Positions 25,651 through 35,135 of a stretch of 64,000 nt of DNA are shown here, piece by piece. Each line of letters starts with the position of its first letter. Position 1 is the first letter of the stretch. Made by a program: the position numbers and the translations under genes. Source of the DNA: Spirosoma aerolatum (lineage in GTDB: Bacteria; Bacteroidota; Bacteroidia; Cytophagales; Spirosomataceae). A model generated the notes under the pieces. The model was not told the DNA's origin, made no database searches, and saw only the letters and a list, made by a program, of their open reading frames with translations. The stretch is from the NCBI RefSeq assembly GCF_002056795.1, contig NZ_CP020104.1, positions 1,995,001 through 2,059,000 of the forward strand. The letters are read 5' to 3'.

Positions 25651-27870
25651 CTATCGATTCATCGAAATGAGGAACTCTTCGTTGGTGCGGGTTCCTTTCA
25701 TGCGGTCAAGTAGGAAGTCCATGGTTTCCATTGGGTTCATGTCTGCCATGTGCTTGCGTAAAATCCATACGCGTTGTAACGTTTCTTTATCCAGCAGTAA
25801 GTCTTCCCGGCGGGTGCCTGAAGCCAGTACGTCAACGGCTGGGTACACCCGCTTGTTAGCCAGTTTCCGGTCGAGCTGGAGTTCCATATTACCCGTTCCT
25901 TTAAATTCTTCGAAAATTACTTCATCCATTTTCGAGCCGGTATCGATTAGGGCTGTGGCAATAATGGTAAGCGAACCACCATTCTCTACATTCCGGGCTG
26001 CGCCAAAGAATCGCTTCGGACGGTGCAGGGCATTGGCATCGACACCACCCGACAGAATCTTACCCGACGAAGGCACTACCGTATTATAAGCCCGCGCCAG
26101 CCGAGTAATCGAATCAAGCAGAATCACTACATCGTGTCCACATTCGACCATTCGCTTCGCTTTCTCCAGCACCATGCTTGATACTTTCACGTGTCGGTCG
26201 GCCTGCTCATCGAAGGTTGACGAAATGACTTCGGCATTGACGCTCCGGGCCATATCGGTCACCTCTTCCGGGCGTTCATCGATCAATAGCACGATCAGGT
26301 AAATTTCGGGGTGGTTTTTCGTAATGGCATTGGCGATCTCCTTCAGCAGTACGGTCTTACCCGTTTTGGGCTGAGCCACAATCATTCCCCGCTGACCTTT
26401 GCCAATCGGTGCAAACAAGTCCAGTACCCGCGATGAATAGTTTTCGGGTCGGGTGCTCAACCGAATGTGTTCTTCCGGGAATAGGGGAGTCAGGTATTCG
26501 AATGGAATACGATCGCGGATTTCTTCGGTCGTTTTGCCGTTCACGGTCGATACGCGCAGGAGAGCAAAGTATTTTTCCCCTTCTTTGGGTGGGCGAATGG
26601 CACCCCGAACAGTATCGCCAGTCTTCAAGCCAAATAGCTTGATTTGCGAAGGCGATACATAGATATCATCAGGACTAGCCAGGTAATTGTAGTCGGCAGA
26701 ACGCAGGAAGCCATAGCCACCGTCGGACATAATTTCCAGAACACCTTCATTGTCGATGATCCCGTCGAACTCCCGAATGTGTTGGTTATACTGTCGTCGG
26801 ATACGATTCTGATATTCCTGGGCTTCGCGGCTTGGCTGGTTCAGTTGAGGCTGAGCAATTTGGCCTGCATCGACAGGTAGCGACTGATCGGGCTGTATAT
26901 CGGTTGGTGCATCGACGGGGTCAATCGTTGGGGGAGTAACTGAGACGATCGATTCGGCCGTTGATTGCATATTCGGTGCTGTATCGTCCGAAACAACAGT
27001 TGGTGTCAGGAAGTCGTCGTCGGCCTGGCCTCCGTAGTTCAGAGTCAGTTCATCCGTGGCGACGCGCGGTGTGCGTGGGCGAGGTTCACGACGTTGATTA
27101 TTGTCGCGAGGATTACTGGTACCCGATCCGCTTTCATTACGTTCCCGGTTCGGTTCGAATCGCTGCCGATTATCACGTTGCCAGTCTTGGCGGCCATTGC
27201 GCGGCTGATTCTGGTCCTGACGGCCATTCCGGTCTCGGTCGTTTCGGGCTGGAGTTTGCCGAAATGACCGCTCCGCTCCGTTGCCTCCTTCTTCGCCTTC
27301 GCGTCTGCTGTCTGGCCGGTTTCGGCCCTGCTGATTATACTGGCCGTTTCGCGAACCCGAATCGCGCGTATCGCGTTGCTGGCGGAACGGCTGCGAAGAA
27401 TCTGATGTTGGCTCGGGCAGTGTGGTTTCGGGCTCAGGCGTTGGTGTAGGCGTAGTGTTTTCGACGATTGGAGTAGTTGGCGTGCTTTCTATCGTATCGA
27501 TCGGGGCGGCACTCGATTTTGGCGTTTCAACCCGTTCCCGCCGGGTCCGTTGGCGAGGTTGCAGAGTTGCATCGCTAACGGGTGCTGCCTCTACAGGCTG
27601 GATTTCTGGAATGGGAGTCACCTCCGTAGTAGCTGCTGCATCCGCAGTGCCCGTTACGGGTTTAGAGCGTCGATTGCCACGTTTGGGCGTTTCAGTTGGT
27701 ACGGCTGCAGCCTCAGGTTCGACTGGACTGGGTTGTTCCGACTGTTGTTTTATAATTTCGTAAACCAGTTTTTCTTTGGTGTATTTGGAAATATTACGAA
27801 TACCGAATTGTTCGGCAATGGGGTGAAGTTCCTCTCGGGACTTCTTGTCTAATTCTTCTTTCTTGAACAT
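25651..27870 (-). CDS. rho: Transcription termination factor Rho
   Basis: A 739-residue hexameric RNA helicase that ends transcripts. In order: a Rho N-terminal SAP-like domain ([21 protein letters not shown], quoted in part, residues 15-42), a low-complexity linker of about 300 residues rich in Arg, Gln, Asn, Pro and Thr, the cold-shock RNA-binding domain ([17 protein letters not shown]), and the RecA-like ATPase with Walker [14 protein letters not shown] and the conserved [13 protein letters not shown]. The insert is far longer than in E. coli Rho (419 residues) but is usual for Bacteroidota. A 540-bp untranslated region precedes it. Confidence 0.97.
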   Translation of the reverse strand: MFKKEELDKKSREELHPIAEQFGIRNISKYTKEKLVYEIIKQQSEQPSPVEPEAAAVPTETPKRGNRRSKPVTGTADAAATTEVTPIPEIQPVEAAPVSDATLQPRQRTRRERVETPKSSAAPIDTIESTPTTPIVENTTPTPTPEPETTLPEPTSDSSQPFRQQRDTRDSGSRNGQYNQQGRNRPDSRREGEEGGNGAERSFRQTPARNDRDRNGRQDQNQPRNGRQDWQRDNRQRFEPNRERNESGSGTSNPRDNNQRREPRPRTPRVATDELTLNYGGQADDDFLTPTVVSDDTAPNMQSTAESIVSVTPPTIDPVDAPTDIQPDQSLPVDAGQIAQPQLNQPSREAQEYQNRIRRQYNQHIREFDGIIDNEGVLEIMSDGGYGFLRSADYNYLASPDDIYVSPSQIKLFGLKTGDTVRGAIRPPKEGEKYFALLRVSTVNGKTTEEIRDRIPFEYLTPLFPEEHIRLSTRPENYSSRVLDLFAPIGKGQRGMIVAQPKTGKTVLLKEIANAITKNHPEIYLIVLLIDERPEEVTDMARSVNAEVISSTFDEQADRHVKVSSMVLEKAKRMVECGHDVVILLDSITRLARAYNTVVPSSGKILSGGVDANALHRPKRFFGAARNVENGGSLTIIATALIDTGSKMDEVIFEEFKGTGNMELQLDRKLANKRVYPAVDVLASGTRREDLLLDKETLQRVWILRKHMADMNPMETMDFLLDRMKGTRTNEEFLISMNR

Positions 27871-28414
27871 AAAGGTCAGGTAATAAACCTTAAAAGAACC
27901 GCCTGCGCGGTGATGATGGAACCTGGGGATGTTTGATTTTAAGAAACCGCTTTCGTGATAGGCGAGTTAAGGGACCGCATATGGGCTGCGTGGGGCAATG
28001 GATTAATCAAATTAACCTCAACCGATTTGTTTACTTAGGTAATGAACTTGAATTCAAACTACATTAAAACTGGGATGGTTTTGCCGATTCCAACTATAAC
28101 CGTCTGGGGGGGGCCAGATAAGATGATTATGAGCGTGTTGGGAAAATGGCGGTTCGCCGGGGCGATGATCTGCCGTCGCTATGGATTCCTTGTTAAACCC
28201 CTATCTACCGACTCGTGATGGTGGCAAAGGTAATAGTTTGTTGCAGTCTTGTCAAGAGAACGTTATTTCAAACGAATTGTTTCCTTTTTACATAAAAAAA
28301 TGAGTTTCTATAGATACGCCTGATTCGGTAAATCTGTTGCGTTCAAAGCATTGTTTAGCGACAGAGAACGAAGAAAAACAAATGAAGCAGAAAACCCAAA
28401 ATGAGCTACCGGAT
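27871..28414. other. Upstream region of rho, no gene seen
   Basis: About 540 bp without a gene. It presumably carries the rho promoter and a long leader, as rho is often autoregulated. A G8 run at about 28105-28112 is enclosed by TCTGG/CCAGA and could form a small hairpin. A fairly AT-rich stretch lies at 28250-28340. No promoter consensus is assigned with confidence. Confidence 0.4.
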
Positions 28415-28946
28415 TCAATCAATAATTAATTTACCGGTTATTATTCGTTGCTCATTTCTAATGCGATAGAAATATACGGATTTTACTGATTTATCAGTAC
28501 GAAATTCGGTAGTTTGATAAAAAGATTTTTTTAGGACTTCATGCCCGTTAGCGTCGAGTAACGCGAAGTTCAGTTCAGTTTTGTTCAGACGATGTAAAAT
28601 TAGCAGGGCCAATCTAGGCCTTCCAGCATATTTTGTAAACTTCGATCCAAGGTGCCATTGGTGTTTGCAATTTCTACTGATCGGAAAAGAGGGGGTTCCG
28701 GACTGTCGGCTATCGTAGACTGGCTGTCGTTAGTGTACTAGCGAATCAGGAGCTGATAGGGCGTATGAACGGGTTGGCTTATAGTTTCAGTTCGCCATTG
28801 CCCATGATTGAGTTTGTTAAAGTTATCTGTTCAGAACGGCTGGTCGTATGCCGACGAATTGTAAAATCCATAAACAGCACTCGGTGAATGGCGTTCGGAT
28901 CATAATTAATTGATGAATAACTACCTGCTGCTTTGAAGGGACGCAA
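28415..28946 (-). pseudogene. Decayed gene for a T9SS-secreted protein
   Basis: The minus strand reads as protein in at least three frames. The 3' part (28612-28415) is a type IX secretion C-terminal sorting domain: LNFALLDANGHEVLKK, then VYFYRIRNEQRIITGKLIID. Upstream, one frame carries PVHTPYQLLIR, a TAG stop, YTNDSQSTIADSPEPPLF and VEIANTNGTLDRSLQNMLEG. Another frame, open from 28946 to a stop at 28779, carries YDPNAIHRVLFMDFTIRR and ITLTNSIMGNGELKL. The frames follow each other in protein order, so frameshifts and nonsense changes in a former secreted-protein gene are the simplest reading. The 5' end is not defined. Confidence 0.65.
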
Positions 28947-29115
28947 TCATGACTAGTGGGAGAACCATGAGGGGAGAATCTGTAGGAATGAATGCATACA
29001 CAGCACAGGACAGAAGGGGCTGGCTGAATGAGACAATGTTGCCGTTAAAAATCCTTAAAACAAGAAAGGAGTACAAATTTTGTGCACTCAATCAGCGTTG
29101 CACTTGCGTATACGA

Positions 29116-29910
29116 ATGCAGACAGATACACACCCTGCTTATCCATCAACTGCCCTTAATCTGGTGGTTGATTGGGGAAATTCAAGCCTGAAAACCGGCT
29201 GGTTCGATGGTGAAAAGCTAGTTAAAACGGCGCGTTATGACACGCCTGATGCACTATTGGCCGAATTGGTTCATCAGTCAGTAGCGCATATAATAGTATC
29301 GTCGACCAGTCGGCCTGCCGACGAGATCCAAACGGGCCTTACGGGGTTACAGCGTAAGTTCATGGTGTTGGATGGTCAAACGGCCTTACCCATACGCAAA
29401 GCGTACGATACACCCCATACGCTGGGGGCCGATCGAGTTGCAGCTGCTGTGGGTGCCGTAGCGTTACATCCGGGCCGGGACTGTCTGGTACTTGACCTAG
29501 GCACCTGTCTGACAGCCGATTTGATCGACCAGGACGCTGTGTTTCAGGGAGGGATGATTTCGCCGGGGTTGCGTATGCGATTTCGGGCTATGCATGAGCA
29601 GACTGCCCGGCTACCATTAGTTGAAGCGCCTGTGGAATGGCCAGAGCTAATCGCAAAGAATACAAAGGCGGCTATGCAGAGCGGTGTAGTAAATGGACTG
29701 ACATTTGAATTAAATGGGATTATTGAGGCATATCGGACTGAACGGCCAGAGATTGTGGTTTTACTATGTGGGGGAGATGGCCCCGCCTTTGAAAGTCGTC
29801 TGAAACCCCCGATATTTGCAGTCCCAAACTTGGTATTGATTGGGTTGAATCGAATTTTACGCTATAATGTTGATAATTTACAAGCGAATACGCCAGATAA
29901 TCATACCTAG
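29116..29910 (+). CDS. coaX: Type III pantothenate kinase
   Basis: A 264-residue ASKHA-fold kinase that phosphorylates pantothenate in the first step of coenzyme A synthesis. Motifs: the P-loop-like VVDWGNSSLKTG near the N-terminus, TPHTLGADRVAAAVGA, and CLVLDLGTCLTADLI followed by GGMISPGLRMRF. The ATG at 29116 is chosen. A TTG at 29080 is an alternative, with AAAGGAG 8 bases upstream of it, which would add 12 residues. The following outer-membrane protein gene starts 44 bases before its stop. The order coaX, outer-membrane protein, lptC is common in Bacteroidota. Confidence 0.93.
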   Translation: MQTDTHPAYPSTALNLVVDWGNSSLKTGWFDGEKLVKTARYDTPDALLAELVHQSVAHIIVSSTSRPADEIQTGLTGLQRKFMVLDGQTALPIRKAYDTPHTLGADRVAAAVGAVALHPGRDCLVLDLGTCLTADLIDQDAVFQGGMISPGLRMRFRAMHEQTARLPLVEAPVEWPELIAKNTKAAMQSGVVNGLTFELNGIIEAYRTERPEIVVLLCGGDGPAFESRLKPPIFAVPNLVLIGLNRILRYNVDNLQANTPDNHT

Positions 29911-31168
29911 TTTGCTGGCCGTTGCCGCGACTTCGCCAATGAGTTTGGCACAGGGGCTAGGGAATTCACCTTATTCGGCTATGGGGATTGGCGAACTATA
30001 CAGCCCTGCCCACATAACCAATATGGGCATGGGTGGGGTTGGTATCAGCAATGCCAGTGCCTTCTATATGAATTTGCAGAATCCAGCTCTGCTGGCCCGC
30101 CGGACCCGTTTCACGGTTTTTGAAGTTGGGCTATTAGGTGAATCGAAAGGACTTAGCCAGAATATCAGCAACGAGTTACGGAATCAGAATAACACGGCCG
30201 GTAACCTTGGGTATCTGGCCCTGGCATTTCCGGCTAACTCACGCTGGAATATGGCTATAAGTTTGAAGCCTTATTCATACGTGAACTACAATATAGAACG
30301 GATATCTACTGTGCCGGGATCCATATACCCTACAAAATACACCTATACCGGACGCGGTGGTTTAAATAAGGCTACATTTGCCAATGGTGTGCGGGTAACA
30401 AAGAATATTTATCTGGGTGCTGAAGCTTCATTCCTGTTTGGCAATATCACGTATTCATCTAATTCCTATATCAATACTGGGAGTGCCGATGTGTTGGTGA
30501 ACCGTCTGAATCGGGTTACCTATAGTGATGTTGTCTTCAAATTGGGCGGTGCCTGGCGACCTAAGCTGAGCGAAAACTGGACCCTGAACGTGGGGGCTAC
30601 GTATGAACCCCAAACCGGTGTAAAAGCCCAGCAAACGGATATTTATCAGCAGACAACAACTGACCAACTCGCTATAAATGCGCCCGATACCCTTCAGCTT
30701 AATTCGGCTGGGAAGGCCATTTTACCAAATCAGATGAACTTTGGTATTAGCATTGAGAAGAGCAACTCATTGCTGGTAGGGGTTGATGTAGGCATGCAAC
30801 AGTGGAGTGATTACCGGACATCTGATAATAAATCTGGGAATCTGCACAATACAATTTCCGTAGCAGGTGGTGTTGAATTTACGCCTAAACCTACATCGAA
30901 TCGGTATTGGGATCTGGTTACCTACCGGGCTGGTTTTCAATATAACCAGATGCCTTACCTGATTGGTGGGGTAAAAATCAATGATGTAAATGGTAGCCTT
31001 GGCGTTTCCTTACCGCTTGGCTCGTATCTGGTGAATCATGTAAGTGTATCGGTTGTAGCGGGCCAGCGTGGTGTATTGACCGCCAATCAGATTCGGGAAC
31101 GTTACGTACGTATTGCTTTAGGCTTCTCGCTGAACGACTGGTGGTTCCGTAAACCAGTGATTGATTAA
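29867..31168 (+). CDS. FadL-like outer-membrane beta-barrel protein
   Basis: A 433-residue exported protein with a signal peptide ending near SLAQG and about 14 amphipathic beta strands. The N-terminal NSPYSAMGIGELY and MGMGGVGISNASAFYMNLQNPALL resemble the small plug of FadL/TodX-type channels, in which NPA motifs are typical (quoted in parts). It probably transports hydrophobic molecules or helps envelope assembly; the substrate is unknown. It overlaps coaX by 44 bases and is immediately followed by lptC (TAAATG), so the three are one transcription unit. Confidence 0.82.
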   Translation: MLIIYKRIRQIIIPSLLAVAATSPMSLAQGLGNSPYSAMGIGELYSPAHITNMGMGGVGISNASAFYMNLQNPALLARRTRFTVFEVGLLGESKGLSQNISNELRNQNNTAGNLGYLALAFPANSRWNMAISLKPYSYVNYNIERISTVPGSIYPTKYTYTGRGGLNKATFANGVRVTKNIYLGAEASFLFGNITYSSNSYINTGSADVLVNRLNRVTYSDVVFKLGGAWRPKLSENWTLNVGATYEPQTGVKAQQTDIYQQTTTDQLAINAPDTLQLNSAGKAILPNQMNFGISIEKSNSLLVGVDVGMQQWSDYRTSDNKSGNLHNTISVAGGVEFTPKPTSNRYWDLVTYRAGFQYNQMPYLIGGVKINDVNGSLGVSLPLGSYLVNHVSVSVVAGQRGVLTANQIRERYVRIALGFSLNDWWFRKPVID

Positions 31169-31774
31169 ATGAGCGATGCACAATGTAAAATGTATAATGA
31201 GCAAGGGATACTAAGGTTTGGACGACTTGCAAAAGCGGGTTGTTATTCCTTATTCCTTGTTTATTGTACATTTTTCCTAATAGCTTGCGGAGACCCTAAG
31301 CAGGCGAAAAAAGTGGAACCATACAGCGGTCCCATTGAGGAAATCAATGATGTAAAATTATTGTACAGTGAGGCCGCCATGCTCAAGGTTAAGCTGACTA
31401 CGGCCAAACAGCTTCGCTATGTAAACGATAATCGACGGTACCCAAAACCCATTCAGATTGTGTTTTACGGACCATCTGGCGATGAAGTGACAACCGTTCG
31501 CTCTGATTCGGGCCGTTATGACAAGGCAAAAGACATCTATGTCGTTATTGGGCATGTGGAGGTGCTGAACAAGCAAAAGCAGGAAAAGCTGCTTACCCCC
31601 GAACTTACCTGGAATCCCATCACCAAGAAAGTTTATACCGACAAGCCGGTGACGATTCTCAGCCAGTTGACGGGTGAAAAACTCTACGGTATCGGTCTGG
31701 ATGCCAATCAGGACTTTACGAAATACGCCATCCGCAAAGTAACGGGCGTTTTCAATGTCGATGCGGGGATTTAA
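31169..31774 (+). CDS. lptC: LPS export protein LptC, lipoprotein-like
   Basis: A 201-residue LptC-family protein, which passes lipopolysaccharide from the LptBFG transporter to LptA. The domain lies at about 55-190 (DVKLLYSEAAMLKVKL, YDKAKDIYVVIGHVEVLN, LTPELTWNPITKKVYTDKPV, quoted in parts). A lipobox-like FFLIACGD at about 36-43 suggests lipid anchoring. The N-terminal 35 codons coincide with a heptameric inverted repeat, so the hydrophobic SLFLVYCTFF is encoded by one repeat arm. The ATG directly follows the upstream stop. The start could be debated because of the repeat, but no better start exists before the lipobox. Confidence 0.9.
   Translation: MSDAQCKMYNEQGILRFGRLAKAGCYSLFLVYCTFFLIACGDPKQAKKVEPYSGPIEEINDVKLLYSEAAMLKVKLTTAKQLRYVNDNRRYPKPIQIVFYGPSGDEVTTVRSDSGRYDKAKDIYVVIGHVEVLNKQKQEKLLTPELTWNPITKKVYTDKPVTILSQLTGEKLYGIGLDANQDFTKYAIRKVTGVFNVDAGI
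31187..31274 (+). repeat. Heptad inverted repeat inside the 5' end of lptC
   Basis: Arms 31187-31210 and 31251-31274 pair over 24 positions. Twenty pairs are Watson-Crick and the other four are G-T, so as plus-strand RNA the stem has no mismatch. The arms read as 7-nt words (ATGTAAA, ATGTATA, ATGAGCA, AGGGATA). The element lies within the first 36 codons of lptC. Confidence 0.8.
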
Positions 31775-31806
31775 AATCGCCAATTCCACGAATTATTGAC
31801 GGGCGA

Positions 31807-32232
31807 TCATTTACTTTCGGCACACTTCTTTAAAATAGGCGTAACCGCTTTTACATCGGTCACAGTGGTTTCATTGCCCCACTCATTGTAGATATAGGTA
31901 GCTAATTCGGCAATTTCCAGATCGCTGAGTTGGGGTTGTGGCGGCATAGGCCGATTGTACGATTTGCCATTCACCACAATTTTTCCCTGCTGGCCATAAC
32001 GCATCAAACAGATTATCTGGTTCTTGTCGGCCAGATAATCGGATTTGGCAATAGGCGGATAGAGTTCGGCCAGCCCTTCCCCTTTGGGTTGGTGGCAGTT
32101 GGCACAATTATTCTTGTAGATCAGAATACCTTCTGTAATGTATCGTTGCCGCTTTATTTCCTCTTCGCTTTGACAAGACAAACAGGCAATAAAAACCGCA
32201 ATGACTACTAAAAAACCAGTTAATCGGATCAT
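31807..32232 (-). CDS. Monoheme cytochrome c, lipoprotein-like
   Basis: A 141-residue class I cytochrome c with a signal peptide and possible lipobox (ACLSCQSEE). The heme site is NNCANCHQPKGEG near residue 43, and a probable axial Met lies in NRPMPPQPQLSD near residue 95. It overlaps the SCO gene by 4 bases (ATGA) and follows it, so the two are coupled. Such small cytochromes carry electrons to oxidases or peroxidases in the periplasm. Confidence 0.9.
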   Translation of the reverse strand: MIRLTGFLVVIAVFIACLSCQSEEEIKRQRYITEGILIYKNNCANCHQPKGEGLAELYPPIAKSDYLADKNQIICLMRYGQQGKIVVNGKSYNRPMPPQPQLSDLEIAELATYIYNEWGNETTVTDVKAVTPILKKCAESK

Positions 32233-32927
32233 GATTTATACTCGGCCAATAGTCGCTCCATATCAGCCATTAGTTTATCGACGCCTTCTTCTGTGGTGCC
32301 GTCGTAAATACCCCGAATGCGTTTCTGCTTATCGACCAGAATAAAGGCTCCACTGTGTACAACACCACCCGGTGCCGACGAATCTGCCTGAGCCGTCACC
32401 ATATAGCTATTCTGGCCGATCTCATAAATCTTTTCACGGTCGCCCGTTACGAATAACCACTGACGGCCCGTGACCCCCAGGTTTTGAGCAAACTCTTTCA
32501 ACACCGCTACTGAATCGTGGGCCGGATCGATAGTGTGCGACAGGAGCATAACATCTGGATTGCCCTTAAATTTGTCGTACACTCGTTTGAGTTGCACCTT
32601 CATTTTAGGGCAAATGGTTGGGCAGGTTGTGAAAAAGAAATCAGCTACATAGATTTTACCGTCCAGGTTTTTGGCCGTGACGGTGTCGCCATACTGACTC
32701 ACAAAGTTGAAATTGGGAATGGTATGATCAACCGAGTCGGTGACGGTTTTACCGTCGACCAATTTCGTAACCGCTTCCCGTTGGCCCAGAATAGGGAGTT
32801 TCTCATCAGAGCCCGTTCCGCAACGCCATAATAAGATAACAAGTGCAGGAAGGCATGCCCAGACCTTAAGGCTTGCCCAAAAACTGGCGGGACTGTTCAA
32901 TACTGGTTGTAACACGTTTTTTAACAT
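32229..32927 (-). CDS. SCO1/SenC copper chaperone
   Basis: A 232-residue thioredoxin-fold protein that delivers copper to, or reduces, the CuA site of cytochrome oxidase. The copper-binding CxxxC is in FFTTCPTICPKMK, and the partner histidine is in LLSHTIDPAHDS. An N-terminal hydrophobic segment (LPALVILLWRCG) anchors or exports it. The start at 32927 overlaps the upstream lipoprotein gene by 62 bases; no later Met offers a signal segment. Oxidase genes are not in the window. Confidence 0.92.
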   Translation of the reverse strand: MLKNVLQPVLNSPASFWASLKVWACLPALVILLWRCGTGSDEKLPILGQREAVTKLVDGKTVTDSVDHTIPNFNFVSQYGDTVTAKNLDGKIYVADFFFTTCPTICPKMKVQLKRVYDKFKGNPDVMLLSHTIDPAHDSVAVLKEFAQNLGVTGRQWLFVTGDREKIYEIGQNSYMVTAQADSSAPGGVVHSGAFILVDKQKRIRGIYDGTTEEGVDKLMADMERLLAEYKS

Positions 32928-33321
32928 CCGTAATTTGATCTTTTTGCGCAGCCAGATAGTTCAGCGCTTCTTCAGAGGAAAGTTTAGAAAGGGTATCGCC
33001 ATTATAGTGCGACATCCAGCTCATCATCAGGCTATCGGCGATGGCGAGATCCGCAACAAGGCGGGTCGCCTGCTCTTTTTCTTCGTCGGTTCGTAGGGTA
33101 GCGGATGCCGAGCCGCTGGCTTTCAGGCTGTCGAGTGAGGTAATTCGTTGCTTTAACTGTTTTTTTAGCTTCATGATGTCGTCAATTTTCGGCATAACTT
33201 CATCATGAATCGCCAGCACTTCATTCTCACTTTTTTTGACAGCTTCTTCGCCTGAGTTACAGGCTAATAAAGCCCCACAAAAAATTGATAGAACGGTGAG
33301 GGTACGTATAGGTGTATACAT
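32866..33321 (-). CDS. Small helical lipoprotein
   Basis: A 151-residue lipoprotein with the lipobox GALLACNSGEE, then mostly coiled-coil helix (HDEVMPKIDDIMKLKKQLKQ) and a conserved WMSHYNGD segment. Similar small lipoproteins sit beside SCO and cytochrome genes in Bacteroidota, but their role is unknown. The start at 33321 gives a proper signal peptide. A reading from 33498 would include a simple-repeat element and overlap the recN end, so it is rejected. It is the first gene of a unit with SCO and cytochrome c. Confidence 0.78.
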   Translation of the reverse strand: MYTPIRTLTVLSIFCGALLACNSGEEAVKKSENEVLAIHDEVMPKIDDIMKLKKQLKQRITSLDSLKASGSASATLRTDEEKEQATRLVADLAIADSLMMSWMSHYNGDTLSKLSSEEALNYLAAQKDQITDVKKRVTTSIEQSRQFLGKP

Positions 33322-33331
33322 GGGAGAGAAT

Positions 33332-33419
33332 AGGTAGGAGGTACAATATAGAATATATAAAGTATGATGCATTTTGCTGATTATGAGACAGGCTATATCA
33401 TACTTCATACATTCTGTAT
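33332..33419. repeat. Inverted repeat of ATATAGA/AAGTATG heptads
   Basis: The left side is five 7-nt words: AGGTAGG, AGGTACA, ATATAGA, ATATATA, AAGTATG (33332-33366). The arm 33346-33368 pairs with 33397-33419 at 20 of 23 positions, and all three differences are transitions. It lies between recN and the small lipoprotein gene, both on the minus strand. It begins with the same AGGTAGG word as the element at 3768-3842. Confidence 0.82.
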
Positions 33420-33430
33420 CATTCAGGAAT

Positions 33431-35092
33431 TTAGTTTTGTCGTTGTTTAAGAATTTCGCGGGCATTTTTAAGAGCGCTGGCGGATGGGTTTTTGCCACCG
33501 ATCATCTGAGCAATTTCGGCTACTCGTTCTTCCTGCGTAAGCTTTTTAATCCGGCTGACCGTTTTATCGGACGAATGATCCTTATATACAAAGTAATGGG
33601 CCGTACCCTGGCCTGCAATCTGGTGGAGGTGCGAAATGGCGATAATCTGATGACTTCGGGCCATATCACGCATCATGTTGCCCATTTTAATGGCGATTTC
33701 GCCAGAAACGCCCGTGTCGATTTCATCAAACACAATGGTAGGTAAGGAGCGTTTGCTAGCCAGAATATACTTAATGGCCATCATAAGTCGCGAAAACTCA
33801 CCACCCGATGCTACATTTTTTAGCTGCTGTGGTTTGACGCCTTTGTTGGCACTGAACAAAAACGAAATCGTATCGACACCCGTTGGAGAAGCTTTCGTAG
33901 TCTCGGCTTCTATTTTTAGGGACGCGTTGGGCATACCCAGGTCGTGCAGCAGACTACCAATCTCAGATTCGATGGAGGGCAAAACAGCTTTTCTTGACTC
34001 CGATAAAGCTTCGGCACTGATCTGAAGTTGAGCGTAGGCGGCCGAAGCCTGGGCTTTGGCACTAGCTAGTGCATCATCCAGATTGAGTACTTTACTCACT
34101 TTCTTTTCAAGCTCATTACGCAGCGCAATAAGCCCATCCACATCTTTTACCTGGTGTTTGGTCTGGAGTTGATAAATCAGATTCAGCCGTTCGCGAATGG
34201 TTTCTGCACGGGTATCGTCAACTTCCACCCGATCCTGCTCAGTACTGATTTCGTCGGCCAAATCCCGCAGTTCGATCAGGCTGCTCTGTGCCCGATTCTG
34301 GAGTTGCTCATACTGGTCCGACAGTTTACTGATATAGGCCAGATTGCTGACGGTACTTTTCAGAAAATCAATTACCGACTGTTCGGCATTGTCGAGGTAT
34401 TCGTAGGCCAGTTGCAGCCGTTCCTTAATTTCTTCTGCGTTTTCCAGGATCGTTAGCTCCTGTTCGAGGGCTTCCTGTTCGTCGGGTTGTAGCTGGGCTT
34501 TGACGAGTTCTTCGTACAAAAAATTGTTGTAGTCGAACTCTTTACGCATGGCCGAAGCTTCGGCCTGGAGTTGGTCGTAGGCCGTTCGTTTGGTTCGATA
34601 GGATTGATAGTCAGAGCGATAGGTTCGAAGTAGCCCGTCGTTTTGGGCGTATGTATCAACAATTTCGAGCTGATATTCATTGGAGCCAAGTAGAACCGAA
34701 TCATGCTGCGAGTGAATGTCCATCATCTGGCTGGTTACCCGGCGAAGGGTTTCCAGATTAACGGGTGTATCGTTGACAAAAGCCCGTGATTTTCCACTAA
34801 CGCTAATTTCCCGACGAACGATGCAGGTATTGGAATAATCAAGTTCTTCTTCGTCAAAAATGCGTTCGATTGCATAGCCTGAAATGCCAAATGTGCCTTC
34901 GATAACGCACTTTTTTTCAGGGTTGTACAGTACACGGGTGTCGGCTCGATTGCCCAGCAAAAGGCCAATAGCACCTAGCATGATGGATTTACCAGCTCCC
35001 GTTTCGCCCGTGATGATATTCAGCTCACGGTCGGGGGTGAGTTCCAGCTCTTCAATCAGTGCGTAATTTTTTATTAGTAAATGCGAAAGCAA
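33431..35092 (-). CDS. recN: DNA repair protein RecN
   Basis: A 553-residue SMC-like ATPase for double-strand-break repair. Walker A is ITGETGAGKSIMLGAIGLLLG near residue 30 (quoted in part as GETGAGKS). A long coiled-coil runs at about 150-400. The ABC signature ASGGEFSRLMMAIK and Walker B PTIVFDEIDTGVSG lie near residues 430-470. The length fits the family. It is followed on the same strand by the lipoprotein/SCO/cytochrome unit, and preceded by the PorD gene oriented likewise, 43 bases away. Confidence 0.96.
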   Translation of the reverse strand: MLSHLLIKNYALIEELELTPDRELNIITGETGAGKSIMLGAIGLLLGNRADTRVLYNPEKKCVIEGTFGISGYAIERIFDEEELDYSNTCIVRREISVSGKSRAFVNDTPVNLETLRRVTSQMMDIHSQHDSVLLGSNEYQLEIVDTYAQNDGLLRTYRSDYQSYRTKRTAYDQLQAEASAMRKEFDYNNFLYEELVKAQLQPDEQEALEQELTILENAEEIKERLQLAYEYLDNAEQSVIDFLKSTVSNLAYISKLSDQYEQLQNRAQSSLIELRDLADEISTEQDRVEVDDTRAETIRERLNLIYQLQTKHQVKDVDGLIALRNELEKKVSKVLNLDDALASAKAQASAAYAQLQISAEALSESRKAVLPSIESEIGSLLHDLGMPNASLKIEAETTKASPTGVDTISFLFSANKGVKPQQLKNVASGGEFSRLMMAIKYILASKRSLPTIVFDEIDTGVSGEIAIKMGNMMRDMARSHQIIAISHLHQIAGQGTAHYFVYKDHSSDKTVSRIKKLTQEERVAEIAQMIGGKNPSASALKNAREILKQRQN

Positions 35093-35104
35093 AATCTATG
35101 AGAA

Positions 35105-35125
35105 GTTAACAGTGGACAGTTTGGA
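35105..35125 (-). repeat. Short run of GTTAACA-type heptads
   Basis: Three consecutive degenerate 7-nt words, GTTAACA, GTGGACA, GTTTGGA, fill half of the 43-bp gap between the porD stop and the recN start. They resemble the GTTTACA words at 37788-37857. No inverted partner is visible here, so it may be a remnant of one arm. Confidence 0.55.
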
Positions 35126-35135
35126 TGAGGTGTGC

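Noticed and set aside
26961..27852. Several plus-strand ORFs opposite the Rho linker
   Set aside because: The low-complexity linker is GC-rich and open in many frames; none has a family signature.
28104..28119. G8 run flanked by TCTGG/CCAGA
   Set aside because: A small hairpin only; no G-quadruplex-type repetition of G tracts.
28949..29191. 80-codon plus-strand ORF before coaX
   Set aside because: It overlaps the coaX start in another frame and has no recognisable protein character; it lies opposite the decayed secreted-protein gene.
33322..33498. Longer start of the small lipoprotein gene
   Set aside because: It would overlap the recN end and translate a simple repeat; the start at 33321 gives a proper lipoprotein signal.
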